The notes: generated from the sequence alone by a model not told the origin. Positions 9,453-16,420 are shown, numbered from the stretch's first letter. The stretch: DNA of 23,237 nt from Candidatus Dormiibacterota bacterium (GCA_003151665.1 PLYD01000087.1:1-23237), one strand, 5' to 3'. Translations and numbers: made by a program.

Positions 9453-10547
9453 TTAGTGTCCGGCGAACCTGGATCTCGGCCGCTTGGCGCGAACAGACAC
9501 TTCTTGGATGGCGTTGTTTCCATAACCCAGGCGATTCCATTCCGGCTGTTCGGGCTGAGTTTGACCCGCGCCGTCGGTAGCCCGGGAGCGGAGCGCGATG
9601 CGACCAGGCCGGCTAACTTTCGTCAGCAGCTCCCAGCGCTGCCAGCTGCGCGTGGAGGGCTGGTCGAACAACTTAGCCGGCTGCCACACCCCTCCGTTAA
9701 CGCTGACATCGACTCGGGCAAGCGGCGCCACACCGGACCAGCCGAGTCCGCGGATTGCCAACGGCCCAATGTCGACCTCACCGTCTGCTTCGGGCTCGGT
9801 GATCAAGGAGCGGACCCTCATCTGCCGCACCGGCTCTCGTTCCAGACGGCCGTCCCGTTCCCATTCGTACACGTACTTCTCAGTCTGGAAGTAGCCACCG
9901 AAGGGCTGGCCGACGACCTCGATCTCGGTCAGCCACTTCACAGCCGCGACCCCGTACCAGCCGGGAACGATTACACGCAGCGGATAGCCATGGTGAATGG
10001 GCAGGGGTTGTCCATTCATTGCGTACGCGAGCAAAACGTCGGCCCGGTGGACTTCGTCGAGAGTCAGACTCCGCTCGAAGCGACCTGCACCGCGTGAATG
10101 CTTGCCGATCGCCCTGTCGGCGGCCCTGAATACCGCTTCCTGGGCCCCGGATTTGAGACCCGCTCGATCCAGGACTTCAGCCAGCCTCACGCCCGTCCAC
10201 TCCGCCGTGCTCACCGCTCCAAGTTCCCACTGCTCCCCGCTCACCGGAGGCGTCAGGAACGCGCGACCGTTGCCGGCGCATTCCAGGGTTGCCGTTTGGA
10301 CTTGCGCCGGCAAGTTGACGAGATCTGTCATCCCAAAGCGCAACGGTCGGCGCACGAGACCGCCGACTTCGAGACGCCAGCGCGCGCCGTCGATGGCAGG
10401 GACAGAGAGATGATTGCGCACGTAGAAATGCTCGTTTGGCGTCACTGTCCCACCCATCAGCGCCGAGATCGGGGTTTCGCAGTTCAGTGGATCGGCGCTC
10501 CGCAACACCAGGCCTGCCTCTGTCTCACCTGAATTGCTACTGGCCAT
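9453..10547 (-). CDS. Sulfite-oxidase-like molybdopterin-dependent oxidoreductase
   Basis: The 364-residue protein has the sulfite oxidase fold: a molybdopterin domain with TPNEHFYVRNH (about residues 36-46) and ATLECAGNGR near residue 85, whose Cys is the expected molybdenum ligand, then HHGYPLRVIVPGWYGVAAVKWL, and a C-terminal dimerisation domain with WSGVAPLARVDVSVNGG. There is no haem domain and no twin-arginine or Sec signal, so it is predicted soluble and cytoplasmic, with unknown substrate and electron acceptor. The ATG at 10547 is preferred over an in-frame start at 10685, which adds 46 non-conserved residues overlapping the neighbour. The start has no clear Shine-Dalgarno. Confidence 0.87.
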   Translation of the reverse strand: MASSNSGETEAGLVLRSADPLNCETPISALMGGTVTPNEHFYVRNHLSVPAIDGARWRLEVGGLVRRPLRFGMTDLVNLPAQVQTATLECAGNGRAFLTPPVSGEQWELGAVSTAEWTGVRLAEVLDRAGLKSGAQEAVFRAADRAIGKHSRGAGRFERSLTLDEVHRADVLLAYAMNGQPLPIHHGYPLRVIVPGWYGVAAVKWLTEIEVVGQPFGGYFQTEKYVYEWERDGRLEREPVRQMRVRSLITEPEADGEVDIGPLAIRGLGWSGVAPLARVDVSVNGGVWQPAKLFDQPSTRSWQRWELLTKVSRPGRIALRSRATDGAGQTQPEQPEWNRLGYGNNAIQEVSVRAKRPRSRFAGH

Positions 10548-10587
10548 CTTTGATCGACTCACAATGTCGCTGAATCGAGCGCCTGCC

Positions 10588-10998
10588 CTAGCTTTTGATG
10601 CCTGGCGGCCTGTCGGTGCGAGCGAGTTTGAATGCCTGCCGTACCAGCCGCTTGATGGCTGGCCGCTCGGCGTCGGCCGGGGCATTCAGGGTGACGAACC
10701 GCGAGTCTTTTCCGCTGCCCTGGAGCAGGCCGCTGCCGTCGTCGAGGTCGCGGCCGCGGTAGAAGAACATGGTCGAGTGGTCGGTGAACGTGCCGACCCC
10801 GACGACATTCACGCCGTCGACCGCGTAGCGAACGATCTTCCACATCGCGCTCTTAGAGCGCGGCGGCTGGCTGCGATAGGTGATCTCATCCGCATCAGGG
10901 GCGGTCTCGTTGACGGTCTTGAGAGCGGCCTTCACGGTCGGGCGAACGTTCGACGGAATCTTCTTCAGTTGTTCGCCCAGTGAGACGTCGGCAGACAC
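10588..10998 (-). CDS. DUF1801-domain protein
   Basis: The 136-residue protein carries EITYRSQPPRSKSAMWKIVR and a central strand block GVNVVGVGTFTDHSTMFFYR, then a C-terminal helix AIKRLVRQAFKLA, as in small DUF1801 (YdhG-like) proteins of unknown biochemical role; some relatives are called iron chaperones. The GTG at 10998 was chosen because the family N-terminus starts there and TAGAAT lies exactly seven bases upstream. A longer in-frame reading to 11328 overlaps the Fe-S gene and is rich in Ser and Arg, as expected of a shadow frame. A second DUF1801 gene is at 13566. Confidence 0.78.
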   Translation of the reverse strand: MSADVSLGEQLKKIPSNVRPTVKAALKTVNETAPDADEITYRSQPPRSKSAMWKIVRYAVDGVNVVGVGTFTDHSTMFFYRGRDLDDGSGLLQGSGKDSRFVTLNAPADAERPAIKRLVRQAFKLARTDRPPGIKS

Positions 10999-11005
10999 GG
11001 ACCCG

Positions 11006-11011
11006 ATTCTA
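11006..11011 (-). promoter_or_regulatory. Leaderless-type -10 box (TAGAAT) for the DUF1801 gene
   Basis: TAGAAT lies seven bases upstream of the GTG at 10998 on the minus strand, placing the +1 base at the start codon. It lies just before the stop codon of the upstream Fe-S gene. No matching -35 is evident. Confidence 0.45.
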
Positions 11012-11506
11012 GTTTCCGCGTGGATCGGCGGCCTTGCTGATCGGCTGGTCGAGTCGAGGCCTGACCGGACTGAGGTGCAGTCGAAAAGGAATGCCCGGCG
11101 CGCGAAAACCCACTTTGATGTGCTGGTTGTCGCAGAACGGCTTGTGCTGCGACTCGCCGCACCGACACAAGGTTGCGCGGGGTAAGAACTCGATGGAACC
11201 GTCTTCGCGCTTGACCTCGACCTTGCCTTTAACCAGAAGCGGTCCGTTGCGCATCGGCGTGACGGTGGTCGAGCCTTCAGGTTCCTCTTGGGGCTCGCCA
11301 TCCAATCGGCGATAGAGCAAGGCGCCACTCGGACACAGGCGCACTACCTCGGCCACCTCATCCGCGGCCGCCATGTCCGGGAGGACCCAGGGTCGCCGGT
11401 TGAGGTCGAACGCCCCCGGAAGCCCCCGGAGGCACTCGGCCACATGGATGCAGAGATCGAGGTCGAAGCTCACCTCGATGTCTTTGCCTCGGTAAACCTT
11501 CCGCAT
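11009..11506 (-). CDS. Two-domain Fe-S protein: ferredoxin-like (Fer4_19) plus CDGSH-type
   Basis: The 165-residue protein has an N-terminal domain MRKVYRGKDIEVSFDLDLCI with Cys residues in LCIHVAECLRG and VRLCPSGALLYRR, typical of the short ferredoxin-like domain found before CDGSH modules. The C-terminal domain has CRCGESQHKPFCDNQH, a CxC...CDxxH cluster that fits three Cys and one His ligating a 2Fe-2S cluster; CDNQH replaces the canonical CDGSH. It likely transfers electrons or clusters in the cytoplasm. GGAG directly abuts the ATG, too close to act as a ribosome site, while TATCGT lies eight bases upstream. The region further upstream in this frame shows no family similarity. Confidence 0.83.
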   Translation of the reverse strand: MRKVYRGKDIEVSFDLDLCIHVAECLRGLPGAFDLNRRPWVLPDMAAADEVAEVVRLCPSGALLYRRLDGEPQEEPEGSTTVTPMRNGPLLVKGKVEVKREDGSIEFLPRATLCRCGESQHKPFCDNQHIKVGFRAPGIPFRLHLSPVRPRLDQPISKAADPRGN

Positions 11507-11514
11507 CTCCAAAC

Positions 11515-11520
11515 ACGATA
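11515..11520 (-). promoter_or_regulatory. Candidate leaderless -10 box (TATCGT) for the Fe-S gene
   Basis: TATCGT ends eight bases before the ATG at 11506 on the minus strand. This supports a very short or absent 5' leader. Confidence 0.35.
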
Positions 11521-11639
11521 CGGCCCTATCGGCCCCGCTGAAGCCCGAGGAGACGGCGATGGTGCTCACGCGGGCGGTGCATGAAAGCCTGCAGGCATTG
11601 TTGGAGGCGGTGGTGGACCGCTTCGCGAACGCCGGATAA

Positions 11640-12269
11640 GCAAACCGACCGTCGGTCCTCAAAAACATCGGCGGGGGTGATGCCAGCCTCAGCACCGGCT
11701 TGCTCAGCGCGATGCTCTTCTTCCTGCCGCTGTTCCTCATGGCGTTCGTAGTCACCCAGGTCAACGGGTGGTCCGCCGACGAGCAGGACGGCCGACTTGA
11801 CCTGGTGCTCGCGGCGCCGCAGCCGCGACTCCAGGTACTGTTTGGTCGATTCGCAGCGCTCGCCACAGCGACGATTGTGATCAGCTTGATCACCCTCCTC
11901 GCGACAGCCGCGGCCGCGGCATACGCGGGGCTGAAGCTCGATGCAGGCAACCTAGCGGCCGCGACGCTGGGCATGGTGCCGCTGGGTTTGCTGGTCGCGG
12001 GAATCGGCTACATGGCAGCCGGCTGGCTGCGAACTGCGGCGGACACCGGGCTCCTGAGCTTCCTTCTCGCAGCCTGGTTTTTCATCAGCTTCATCGGACC
12101 AAAGCTCAAGCTGCCGGAAGCGACGTTTCACCTGTCGGCCTTCTACTACTACGGCACGCCGCTGCTGCACGGGCTGCAGGCGACGTCGGTCGTGGAAGTC
12201 ATCGTGGTTGCCGCACTCGCGTTGGGTATCGGCGCCATTCGGTTCTCTCGGCAAGATATCGCGGTGTAG
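11640..12269 (+). pseudogene. C-terminal remnant of an ABC-2 type exporter permease
   Basis: The reading frame opens straight after TAA 11637-11639 and already looks like permease at VLKNIGGGDASLSTGLLSAM, near 11658. It continues through FVVTQVNGWSADEQDGRLDL, a typical cytoplasmic signature of ABC-2 permeases (the DE-x-GRL-x-L-x-L block), then four or more membrane segments to FSRQDIAV. Full proteins in this group are several hundred residues with at least one further membrane half upstream; here only about 200 residues remain. Possible internal starts are TTG 11700 and ATG 11712, neither with a proper ribosome site. No ABC ATPase gene is adjacent. I read it as a 5'-truncated gene, although expression of a half-transporter cannot be excluded. 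Confidence 0.65.
11644..11656. promoter_or_regulatory. Operator-like palindrome ACCGACCGTCGGT
   Basis: ACCGAC and GTCGGT form a perfect inverted repeat around one C. Palindromes of this ACCGAC...GTCGGT type are common TetR-family operators. It sits seven bases after a TAA and at the very start of the surviving permease reading frame, so it could be a relic promoter element of a lost regulator/transporter cassette. Confidence 0.35.
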
Positions 12270-12326
12270 CCGGCTCGAACGCCGGCCACCCGTCGCGGAC
12301 CAAAAGCCGCCGGTTGTTTGCTTCGG

Positions 12327-12332
12327 TACCTT
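12327..12332 (+). promoter_or_regulatory. Leaderless-type -10 box (TACCTT) for the TOPRIM gene
   Basis: TACCTT is followed by exactly seven bases and then the ATG at 12340. No Shine-Dalgarno is present. No -35 match was found at 16-18 bases. Confidence 0.4.
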
Positions 12333-12339
12333 GTTCGCC

Positions 12340-12960
12340 ATGACTCAGGACGAAGGGATTCTGGCCAGCGGTGACATCAGGCCCACCCCGGCAGATCCGG
12401 CCGCCGCTCCCACCGCCGTGATCCTGGTGGAAGGCGTTAGCGATCAGCTCGCGCTCGAGGCGCTCGCCCGCCGACGTGGCCGGAACCTCGAGGCCGAGGG
12501 CATTGCCATCGTGCCGATGGGAGGCGCCACAAACATCCGGCGCTTCCTTGATGTGTATGGCCCTCGTGGCTTCGACGTGCGGCTGGCCGGCCTCTACGAC
12601 GCAGGCGAGGAAGAAGACTTCAAGCGGGCGCTCGAACGGGAGGGCTTCGGCACCGACCTGACTCGCACCGACATGGAGCGCCTTGGGTTCTACGCGTGCC
12701 AGGCGGACCTGGAGGAAGAGCTCATCCGCGCACTCGGCACAGCCGAGGTTGAACGGGTCATCGAAGCTCAAAACGAGCTTGCTTCACTGCGCTCGCTGCA
12801 GAATCAGCCGGCATGGCGCGGACGAAACGTCGAGGAGCAGGTCCGGCGCTTTTTCGGAAGCAAAGGCAGCCGTAAAAGCCGATTTGGGGCGTTGCTGGTC
12901 GAGGCCCTGGATCTCTCCCAGGTGCCTCGACCGCTCGACCTCGTGCTCGCTCATCTGTAA
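12340..12960 (+). CDS. Stand-alone TOPRIM-domain protein (OLD-nuclease-like)
   Basis: The 206-residue protein opens with a short Pro/Ala-rich segment and then VILVEGVSDQLALEALARRR, in which Glu31 is the conserved TOPRIM acidic residue. GLYDAGEEEDF carries Asp87, in the position of the second TOPRIM acidic motif, though without a clear DxD. Other blocks are VPMGGATNIRRFLDVYGPRG and ADLEEELIRALG. Proteins with this layout are annotated as ATP-dependent endonuclease or TOPRIM nucleotidyltransferase/hydrolase, but the ATPase half of OLD nucleases is absent here, so activity is uncertain. The ATG at 12340 fits the family and the upstream -10 box. It could act in DNA repair or defence; no partner gene is visible. 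Confidence 0.8.
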   Translation: MTQDEGILASGDIRPTPADPAAAPTAVILVEGVSDQLALEALARRRGRNLEAEGIAIVPMGGATNIRRFLDVYGPRGFDVRLAGLYDAGEEEDFKRALEREGFGTDLTRTDMERLGFYACQADLEEELIRALGTAEVERVIEAQNELASLRSLQNQPAWRGRNVEEQVRRFFGSKGSRKSRFGALLVEALDLSQVPRPLDLVLAHL

Positions 12961-12981
12961 CGATTAGCTTCGGATAAGCCC

Positions 12982-13527
12982 CTAGCTGACGGTGGGCGGC
13001 AGCGACCCGGCCGGGAGCACGTCGAGATTGATCGTGCTGGTCTGCCGGCCATTCAAGTCCCAGGACAGTTGGAACACCCAACAGCCTGGCGTTGGCACGT
13101 CCGTGATGCTCGGACCGCCCGCGATGGTGAAAGTGGGCTGCGACTTGCCCAGCGGATGACCGACGACTGTGATGTTCGCTCCCGATGGGCTGTCCCTGGC
13201 CTCCCAAAGGATCTTGTTCTGGCTGCCGTCGCGCCTGGGGCTGGTCCCGGCTACGAGCCGATTCGCAAACACGTAGGCAACTGTGTTGTCCTGAGTGCCC
13301 AACGCCCACGGCACGGGCCATGAAGTTCCCTTGGCAACGCTCCAGCCTCCCTGCGCCCACGCGGGTGGCTCCGCATCGGTGAGCACTGTTCCCGCGCAAC
13401 CGCCATTAAAGGAACGAGCGGTCGCTGTCTGGCTTGGTTGAGCGTGAATCGCGACAGGCGGTGATGTCATGCACCCGCAGGCGAGAACCAGGACCAGAGC
13501 AGCAAGCCCGGCTCGGTTGACCTTCAT
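12982..13527 (-). CDS. Secreted lipoprotein of unknown function
   Basis: The 181-residue protein has a short basic N-terminus (MKVNRAG), a hydrophobic stretch LAALVLVLAC and a lipobox-like VLAC-G with a second Cys two positions on, so it should be lipidated and anchored outside the membrane. The mature part has GGPSITDVPTPGCWVFQLSW near the end, a Cys-Trp signature seen in many small secreted beta-sandwich proteins of Gram-positive-type bacteria. The ATG at 13527 is chosen because the signal peptide starts there; the longer frame adds 25 unrelated residues. It diverges from the DUF1801 gene across 38 bases containing TATA-like sequence. No enzymatic motif was recognised. Confidence 0.75.
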   Translation of the reverse strand: MKVNRAGLAALVLVLACGCMTSPPVAIHAQPSQTATARSFNGGCAGTVLTDAEPPAWAQGGWSVAKGTSWPVPWALGTQDNTVAYVFANRLVAGTSPRRDGSQNKILWEARDSPSGANITVVGHPLGKSQPTFTIAGGPSITDVPTPGCWVFQLSWDLNGRQTSTINLDVLPAGSLPPTVS

Positions 13528-13565
13528 GTAGCGTCCCACAGCTTCTATACACCAGCGGGTTGGAC

Positions 13566-14006
13566 ATGGCTCCCATACTCCAAAATGATCAGGTGAAACC
13601 ACGAGGGATCGACGAATATCTGGCCGCGGTCGATGAGCCGAAGCGGACGACGCTGGAGAAGTTGCGGCAGACCATCCGCGGCATCATCCCCGGCGCCGAG
13701 GAATGCATCTCGTACGGTATGCCGGCGTTCCGGCTGGACGGAAAGGTAATCGCCGGGTTCGCCGCCTTCAAGAACCACCTCGCCTACCTCCCTCACAGCG
13801 GATCGGTCCTACCAGAGCTGTCCGATGACCTGGCCGGCTACGAGAGCACCGCTGGGTCATTGCACTTCGCGATCGACCAGCCTTTACCGAAAGCGCTGGT
13901 CAAGAAGCTCATCGCCGCTAAGCTCACGGAGGCTCAACGTCGCGGACTTGCGCCAGAGCGCTCCGCGGATCGTAAGCACCGCCGGTTGCCTCGACTAGAG
14001 TGTTGA
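13566..14006 (+). CDS. DUF1801-domain protein (YdhG/YobT-like)
   Basis: The 146-residue protein contains GIDEYLAAVDEPKRTTLEKL, then AEECISYGMPAFRLDGKVIA and KNHLAYLPHSGSVLPELSDD, which is the DUF1801 pattern; relatives are sometimes called iron chaperones, a name with limited experimental support. The start is uncertain: ATG 13566 is used, TTG 13560 is close by, and GTG 13593 would place the start just before GIDEYL. The stop codon TGA overlaps the next ATG as TGATG, suggesting coupling to the membrane protein. Confidence 0.8.
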   Translation: MAPILQNDQVKPRGIDEYLAAVDEPKRTTLEKLRQTIRGIIPGAEECISYGMPAFRLDGKVIAGFAAFKNHLAYLPHSGSVLPELSDDLAGYESTAGSLHFAIDQPLPKALVKKLIAAKLTEAQRRGLAPERSADRKHRRLPRLEC

Positions 14007-14566
14007 TGGTGGCAGCGACCACCTCCGGCAATGTGTTTGGCGCGGGGGTCCCTCGACGGTGGGATCGCGCGATCAACGCGCTGGTGCCGGCCGCGTTAAT
14101 CGCGGCCATGGTCGCGCACGCGCTCCCATTCATCGTTCCGCACCCAGGCCTCTATCCCATCGATCTCAACAGCGGCTTCTCGGCTTTCTTTATTGGCTTT
14201 TCAGTGTTGACCGCGACGCCTTCGGATCCGTTCTTCGAGGCGTTCACATTGCCTTTGATCGCGGCTTTCGTTGGACTCATGTATCAGCGCCGGCCGGGAT
14301 GGCTAGGGTCCCTCGCTCCGCTTGTCGGCTCGGTTGTGGGCCTGACCTGTCTGGGATCTGCTTACTTCTGGGAAAAGCCGGAGCCTTTGGCCTACGGCTA
14401 CTTCGCAGCGGAGGCCAGCTTCCTGCTCGCGGCCGTGGCATCCGCCGTTAGATTGATCCGCCTACGACGCAGCCGCGCAATGTGGGCTGCCAAGGTAGGG
14501 GCACCATTCGGGCCCGCGGCCTCGGCCTCACAGGAACTGCTTTCGCGATACCGCAAGATCTGGTAA
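14006..14566 (+). CDS. Hypothetical membrane protein, four predicted membrane segments
   Basis: The 186-residue protein is not recognised. It has hydrophobic segments near residues 23-42, 55-70, 82-98 and 105-120 or 128-150, separated by short loops with PHPGLYPIDLNSGF and YFWEKPEPLAYGYF, and a basic C-terminal tail RLIRLRRSRAMW. It begins at the ATG of a TGATG overlap with the DUF1801 gene; GTG 14000 is an alternative. The coupling suggests co-expression but gives no function. Confidence 0.6.
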   Translation: MVAATTSGNVFGAGVPRRWDRAINALVPAALIAAMVAHALPFIVPHPGLYPIDLNSGFSAFFIGFSVLTATPSDPFFEAFTLPLIAAFVGLMYQRRPGWLGSLAPLVGSVVGLTCLGSAYFWEKPEPLAYGYFAAEASFLLAAVASAVRLIRLRRSRAMWAAKVGAPFGPAASASQELLSRYRKIW

Positions 14567-14581
14567 GACCTTAACCGCCTC

Positions 14582-15175
14582 ATGGCTGCACATCCTCGTC
14601 CGCTCAGCGACTCGCTTTTACAGTCCTATAAGCTCGCGCATGAGCGATTGTTGACGGCCGCGGAGGCACCGTCTCCGGAGCAATTCATATGGAGCGCAGG
14701 TCCAAGCCTTCACTCAGTCGCCTGGCAGCTGTGGCACGCCGCCCGGTGGGACGACGTTTTCGCCTCCTACCTTCACAAGGCCCTGGCCCAGGATCCGCGT
14801 ACCCAGGTATGGGAGAGAGAGGCGCTGGCGGAACGATGGTCCCTGGGGTCCGGCGCGTTGGGCCGGCGCGACACAGGAACCGAAATGTCGGACCAGGCGG
14901 CGGAAGAGATTCAGTTCCCGGACCAGAAGGAAGTCGTCGGGTACGCCAGGCTCGCCTTCGCCTTCGCCGAGGAAGCCATCTCGCTCGTCCCGGATGATCA
15001 GTTGCTGGCGGCTCCGAAGGTTGACCCCGATGGCGACACGAAACTCGACAACGTCCTTATCTACCTCGAGCACCTGAGCCGCCATCTCGGGCTGATGGAG
15101 GCGATTCGGGGACTGCAAGGGTCGCCGGCTCTTCCACCCGCTGACGAGCCAAATGGTCGGTCAACCGGTTCTTGA
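14582..15175 (+). CDS. DinB-like four-helix-bundle protein
   Basis: The 197-residue protein resembles DinB/DUF664-type proteins. It has SLHSVAWQLWHAARWDDVFA (about residues 41-60), giving helix-borne His residues, and LEHLSRHLGLMEAIRGLQGS near residues 160-180, with the C-terminal His expected to complete a metal-binding trio. Family members are metalloproteins, some being thiol-dependent S-transferases with bacillithiol or mycothiol; the thiol used here is unknown. The gene starts 15 bases after the membrane-protein stop and is probably co-transcribed. Its stop overlaps TTG 15172 of a doubtful downstream ORF. Confidence 0.75.
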   Translation: MAAHPRPLSDSLLQSYKLAHERLLTAAEAPSPEQFIWSAGPSLHSVAWQLWHAARWDDVFASYLHKALAQDPRTQVWEREALAERWSLGSGALGRRDTGTEMSDQAAEEIQFPDQKEVVGYARLAFAFAEEAISLVPDDQLLAAPKVDPDGDTKLDNVLIYLEHLSRHLGLMEAIRGLQGSPALPPADEPNGRSTGS

Positions 15176-15550
15176 CGTCGACGCGCATAATTCGGCGCGC
15201 CTTGCAGCAGATCGCGCCCTTGGCTCCAGGACCAAAAGATGCCCGCGGATGGCGAATTGGACTCGGCTGCTTTGGTTTTTTGAGAATGATTCCGGCGGCA
15301 CTAGCCGGCCCGTCGCTCTTCGGCTGGCTTGCTCTGGGCAGATATGAATCGCTCTCATTTCCGACCTCAGATCTGCTCTTCTACATCCCCGCCATCGCAT
15401 CTGTTGGTTTTGGGCGTGTGGACGTGGCGGACGAAGAGGGTGTGGTGGTTTGCGTCGCTCACTGCGATCTTGGCCGGCGCATTCGGTTTGTTGTTTGCCG
15501 CCGTCTTCGCATTTTTCGGGTTGGTGGTGCGACTCTTGCCGGGGTCGTGA
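15172..15550 (+). pseudogene. Possible frameshifted small membrane protein gene
   Basis: Two overlapping frames each look protein-like over only part of the region. The frame from TTG 15172 (TTGA overlap with the DinB-like gene) gives CFGFLRMIPAALAGPSLFGW and DLLFYIPAIASVGFG, hydrophobic and plausible, then turns charged. The frame ending at 15550 becomes convincing from about 15395 with LLVLGVWTWRTKRVWW and TAILAGAFGLLFAAVFAFFG. Joining them near 15395-15410 would give one protein of about 125 residues with three membrane segments. I cannot tell a true frameshift, a sequencing error and chance apart. No family was recognised. Confidence 0.35.
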
Positions 15551-15720
15551 TTGGGGCGCGGTAGGCTGCCTGCACGAACCAACTGCTGTCGTCGCCCCGG
15601 CGGGATTCGGGCCGACGTTCCCGATATGCCCGCGATCAGGTGCGCCTAGGCCGCGGCTCACGTACAGACATGACGACAGCACCAATTCCTTCAGACTTTT
15701 GCGGGAGGTCGAGTGGACAA
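15551..15720. other. Apparent non-coding stretch holding the tRNA-like remnant
   Basis: Between the end of the possible frameshifted ORF and the membrane-protein ATG there is no convincing coding frame. Apart from the tRNA-like blocks, GGGAGG at 15702-15707 precedes the next ATG at a long spacing of 13 bases. Confidence 0.4.
15591..15655 (-). other. tRNA-like remnant resembling the 3' part of tRNA-Glu
   Basis: Three blocks shared with the intact tRNA-Glu at 16336-16409 occur in the same order and on the same strand. GCCCCGGCGGGATTCG (15594-15609) equals 16338-16353, extended by GT two bases before it. CCCGCGATC (15629-15637) equals a block directly after the T-loop. TGCGCCTAGGCC (15641-15652) matches TGCGTCCTAGGCC with one base missing. 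The middle is scrambled and no cloverleaf can form. It may be a decayed tRNA copy or an attachment-site duplicate. Confidence 0.5.
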
Positions 15721-16320
15721 ATGAGCCAGGAGATAAGCCGCGACCAGTTCGCCTGGGGCCTTTCGAATGGCATTACCGTTCTCACAATCTCAGGCGTTTT
15801 CTGGCTTAGCCTCGGCGCCTGGGCGACCGGCTTCGGCGGCCTGTTTCTCGCTTTGCTACCCGTCCTGCTTATCGGCGTGATTCTGGTCCGGGCTAACGTC
15901 CGGCTTCGCCGCCGCTATTCCAAGTTCTCCCCTAGGAATCTCCGCGGAGCGCCGAAGGGCAGCCAAACTCGAAAGATAATCCTGGGCTTCTACGCTGTCA
16001 CGGCGGCCCAGTGGCTGAGCATCGTTCTGGTTGGCGGGATTTGCTCCGCGCTCAATCGCGCTGACCTGATCTGGCCGTTAATCGGTTTGGTAGTCAGCCT
16101 CCACTTCTTGCCTCTCGGCTGGCTGTTTGGCGTTCGACCCTATTACCTGCTTGGTTTCCTAGGGACGGTGATCACGCTGGCTTCCATCGTGGGCTTCACC
16201 GGCGGGTTGAGGCTTGTGTCGGTAGGCCTTGGTCTGGGCCTACTCATGATCGCGGGCGCGACATATCTCATCGCGAATGCTGACTCTCTGGTTGGCGCAG
16301 ATGCGGTTTCACCTTCGTAA
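15721..16320 (+). CDS. Hypothetical membrane protein, perhaps DUF7010-like
   Basis: The 199-residue protein has six or so hydrophobic segments: TVLTISGVFWLSLGAW, GGLFLALLPVLLIGVILV, a segment after the basic loop RLRRRYSKFSPRNLRGAPKG, LIWPLIGLVVSLHFLPLGWL, YYLLGFLGTVITLASIVG and VGLGLGLLMIAGATYLIA. The HFLPLGWLFGVRPYYLLGFL block recalls small DUF7010 membrane proteins, but I am not certain. The ATG at 15721 follows a weak ribosome site. The gene stands alone between the tRNA-like remnant and tRNA-Glu, so it may be cargo of a decayed insertion. No transport or enzymatic motif is visible. Confidence 0.7.
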   Translation: MSQEISRDQFAWGLSNGITVLTISGVFWLSLGAWATGFGGLFLALLPVLLIGVILVRANVRLRRRYSKFSPRNLRGAPKGSQTRKIILGFYAVTAAQWLSIVLVGGICSALNRADLIWPLIGLVVSLHFLPLGWLFGVRPYYLLGFLGTVITLASIVGFTGGLRLVSVGLGLGLLMIAGATYLIANADSLVGADAVSPS

Positions 16321-16335
16321 CCGGCATCCGGAAAG

Positions 16336-16409
16336 TAGCCCCGGCGGGATTCGAACCCGCGATCTCAGCCTTGAGAGGGCTGCGTCCTAGGCCACTAGAC
16401 GACGGGGCC
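16336..16409 (-). tRNA. tRNA-Glu (anticodon CTC)
   Basis: On the minus strand the cloverleaf is readable. The acceptor GGCCCCG pairs with CGGGGCT (one G-U). The D-arm contains TCTAGTGGCCTAGGA. The anticodon stem CAGCC/GGCTG encloses loop CTCTCAA with anticodon CTC. The T-arm is GCGGGTTCGAATCCCGC. The 3' CCA is not encoded; the genome reads A-CTTTCC after the acceptor. A hairpin lies just upstream of its 5' end, so it may be transcribed separately from tRNA-Val. Confidence 0.93.
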
Positions 16410-16420
16410 ACGTCGTGAAA

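Noticed and set aside
9456..10097. 213-codon plus-strand open frame opposite the sulfite-oxidase-like gene
   Set aside because: It is antisense to a protein with an intact molybdenum-ligand motif and conserved blocks.
15161..15685. 174-codon minus-strand open frame
   Set aside because: The product is Arg/Pro/Ser-rich and has no start signal; the plus strand has more plausible hydrophobic protein sequence.
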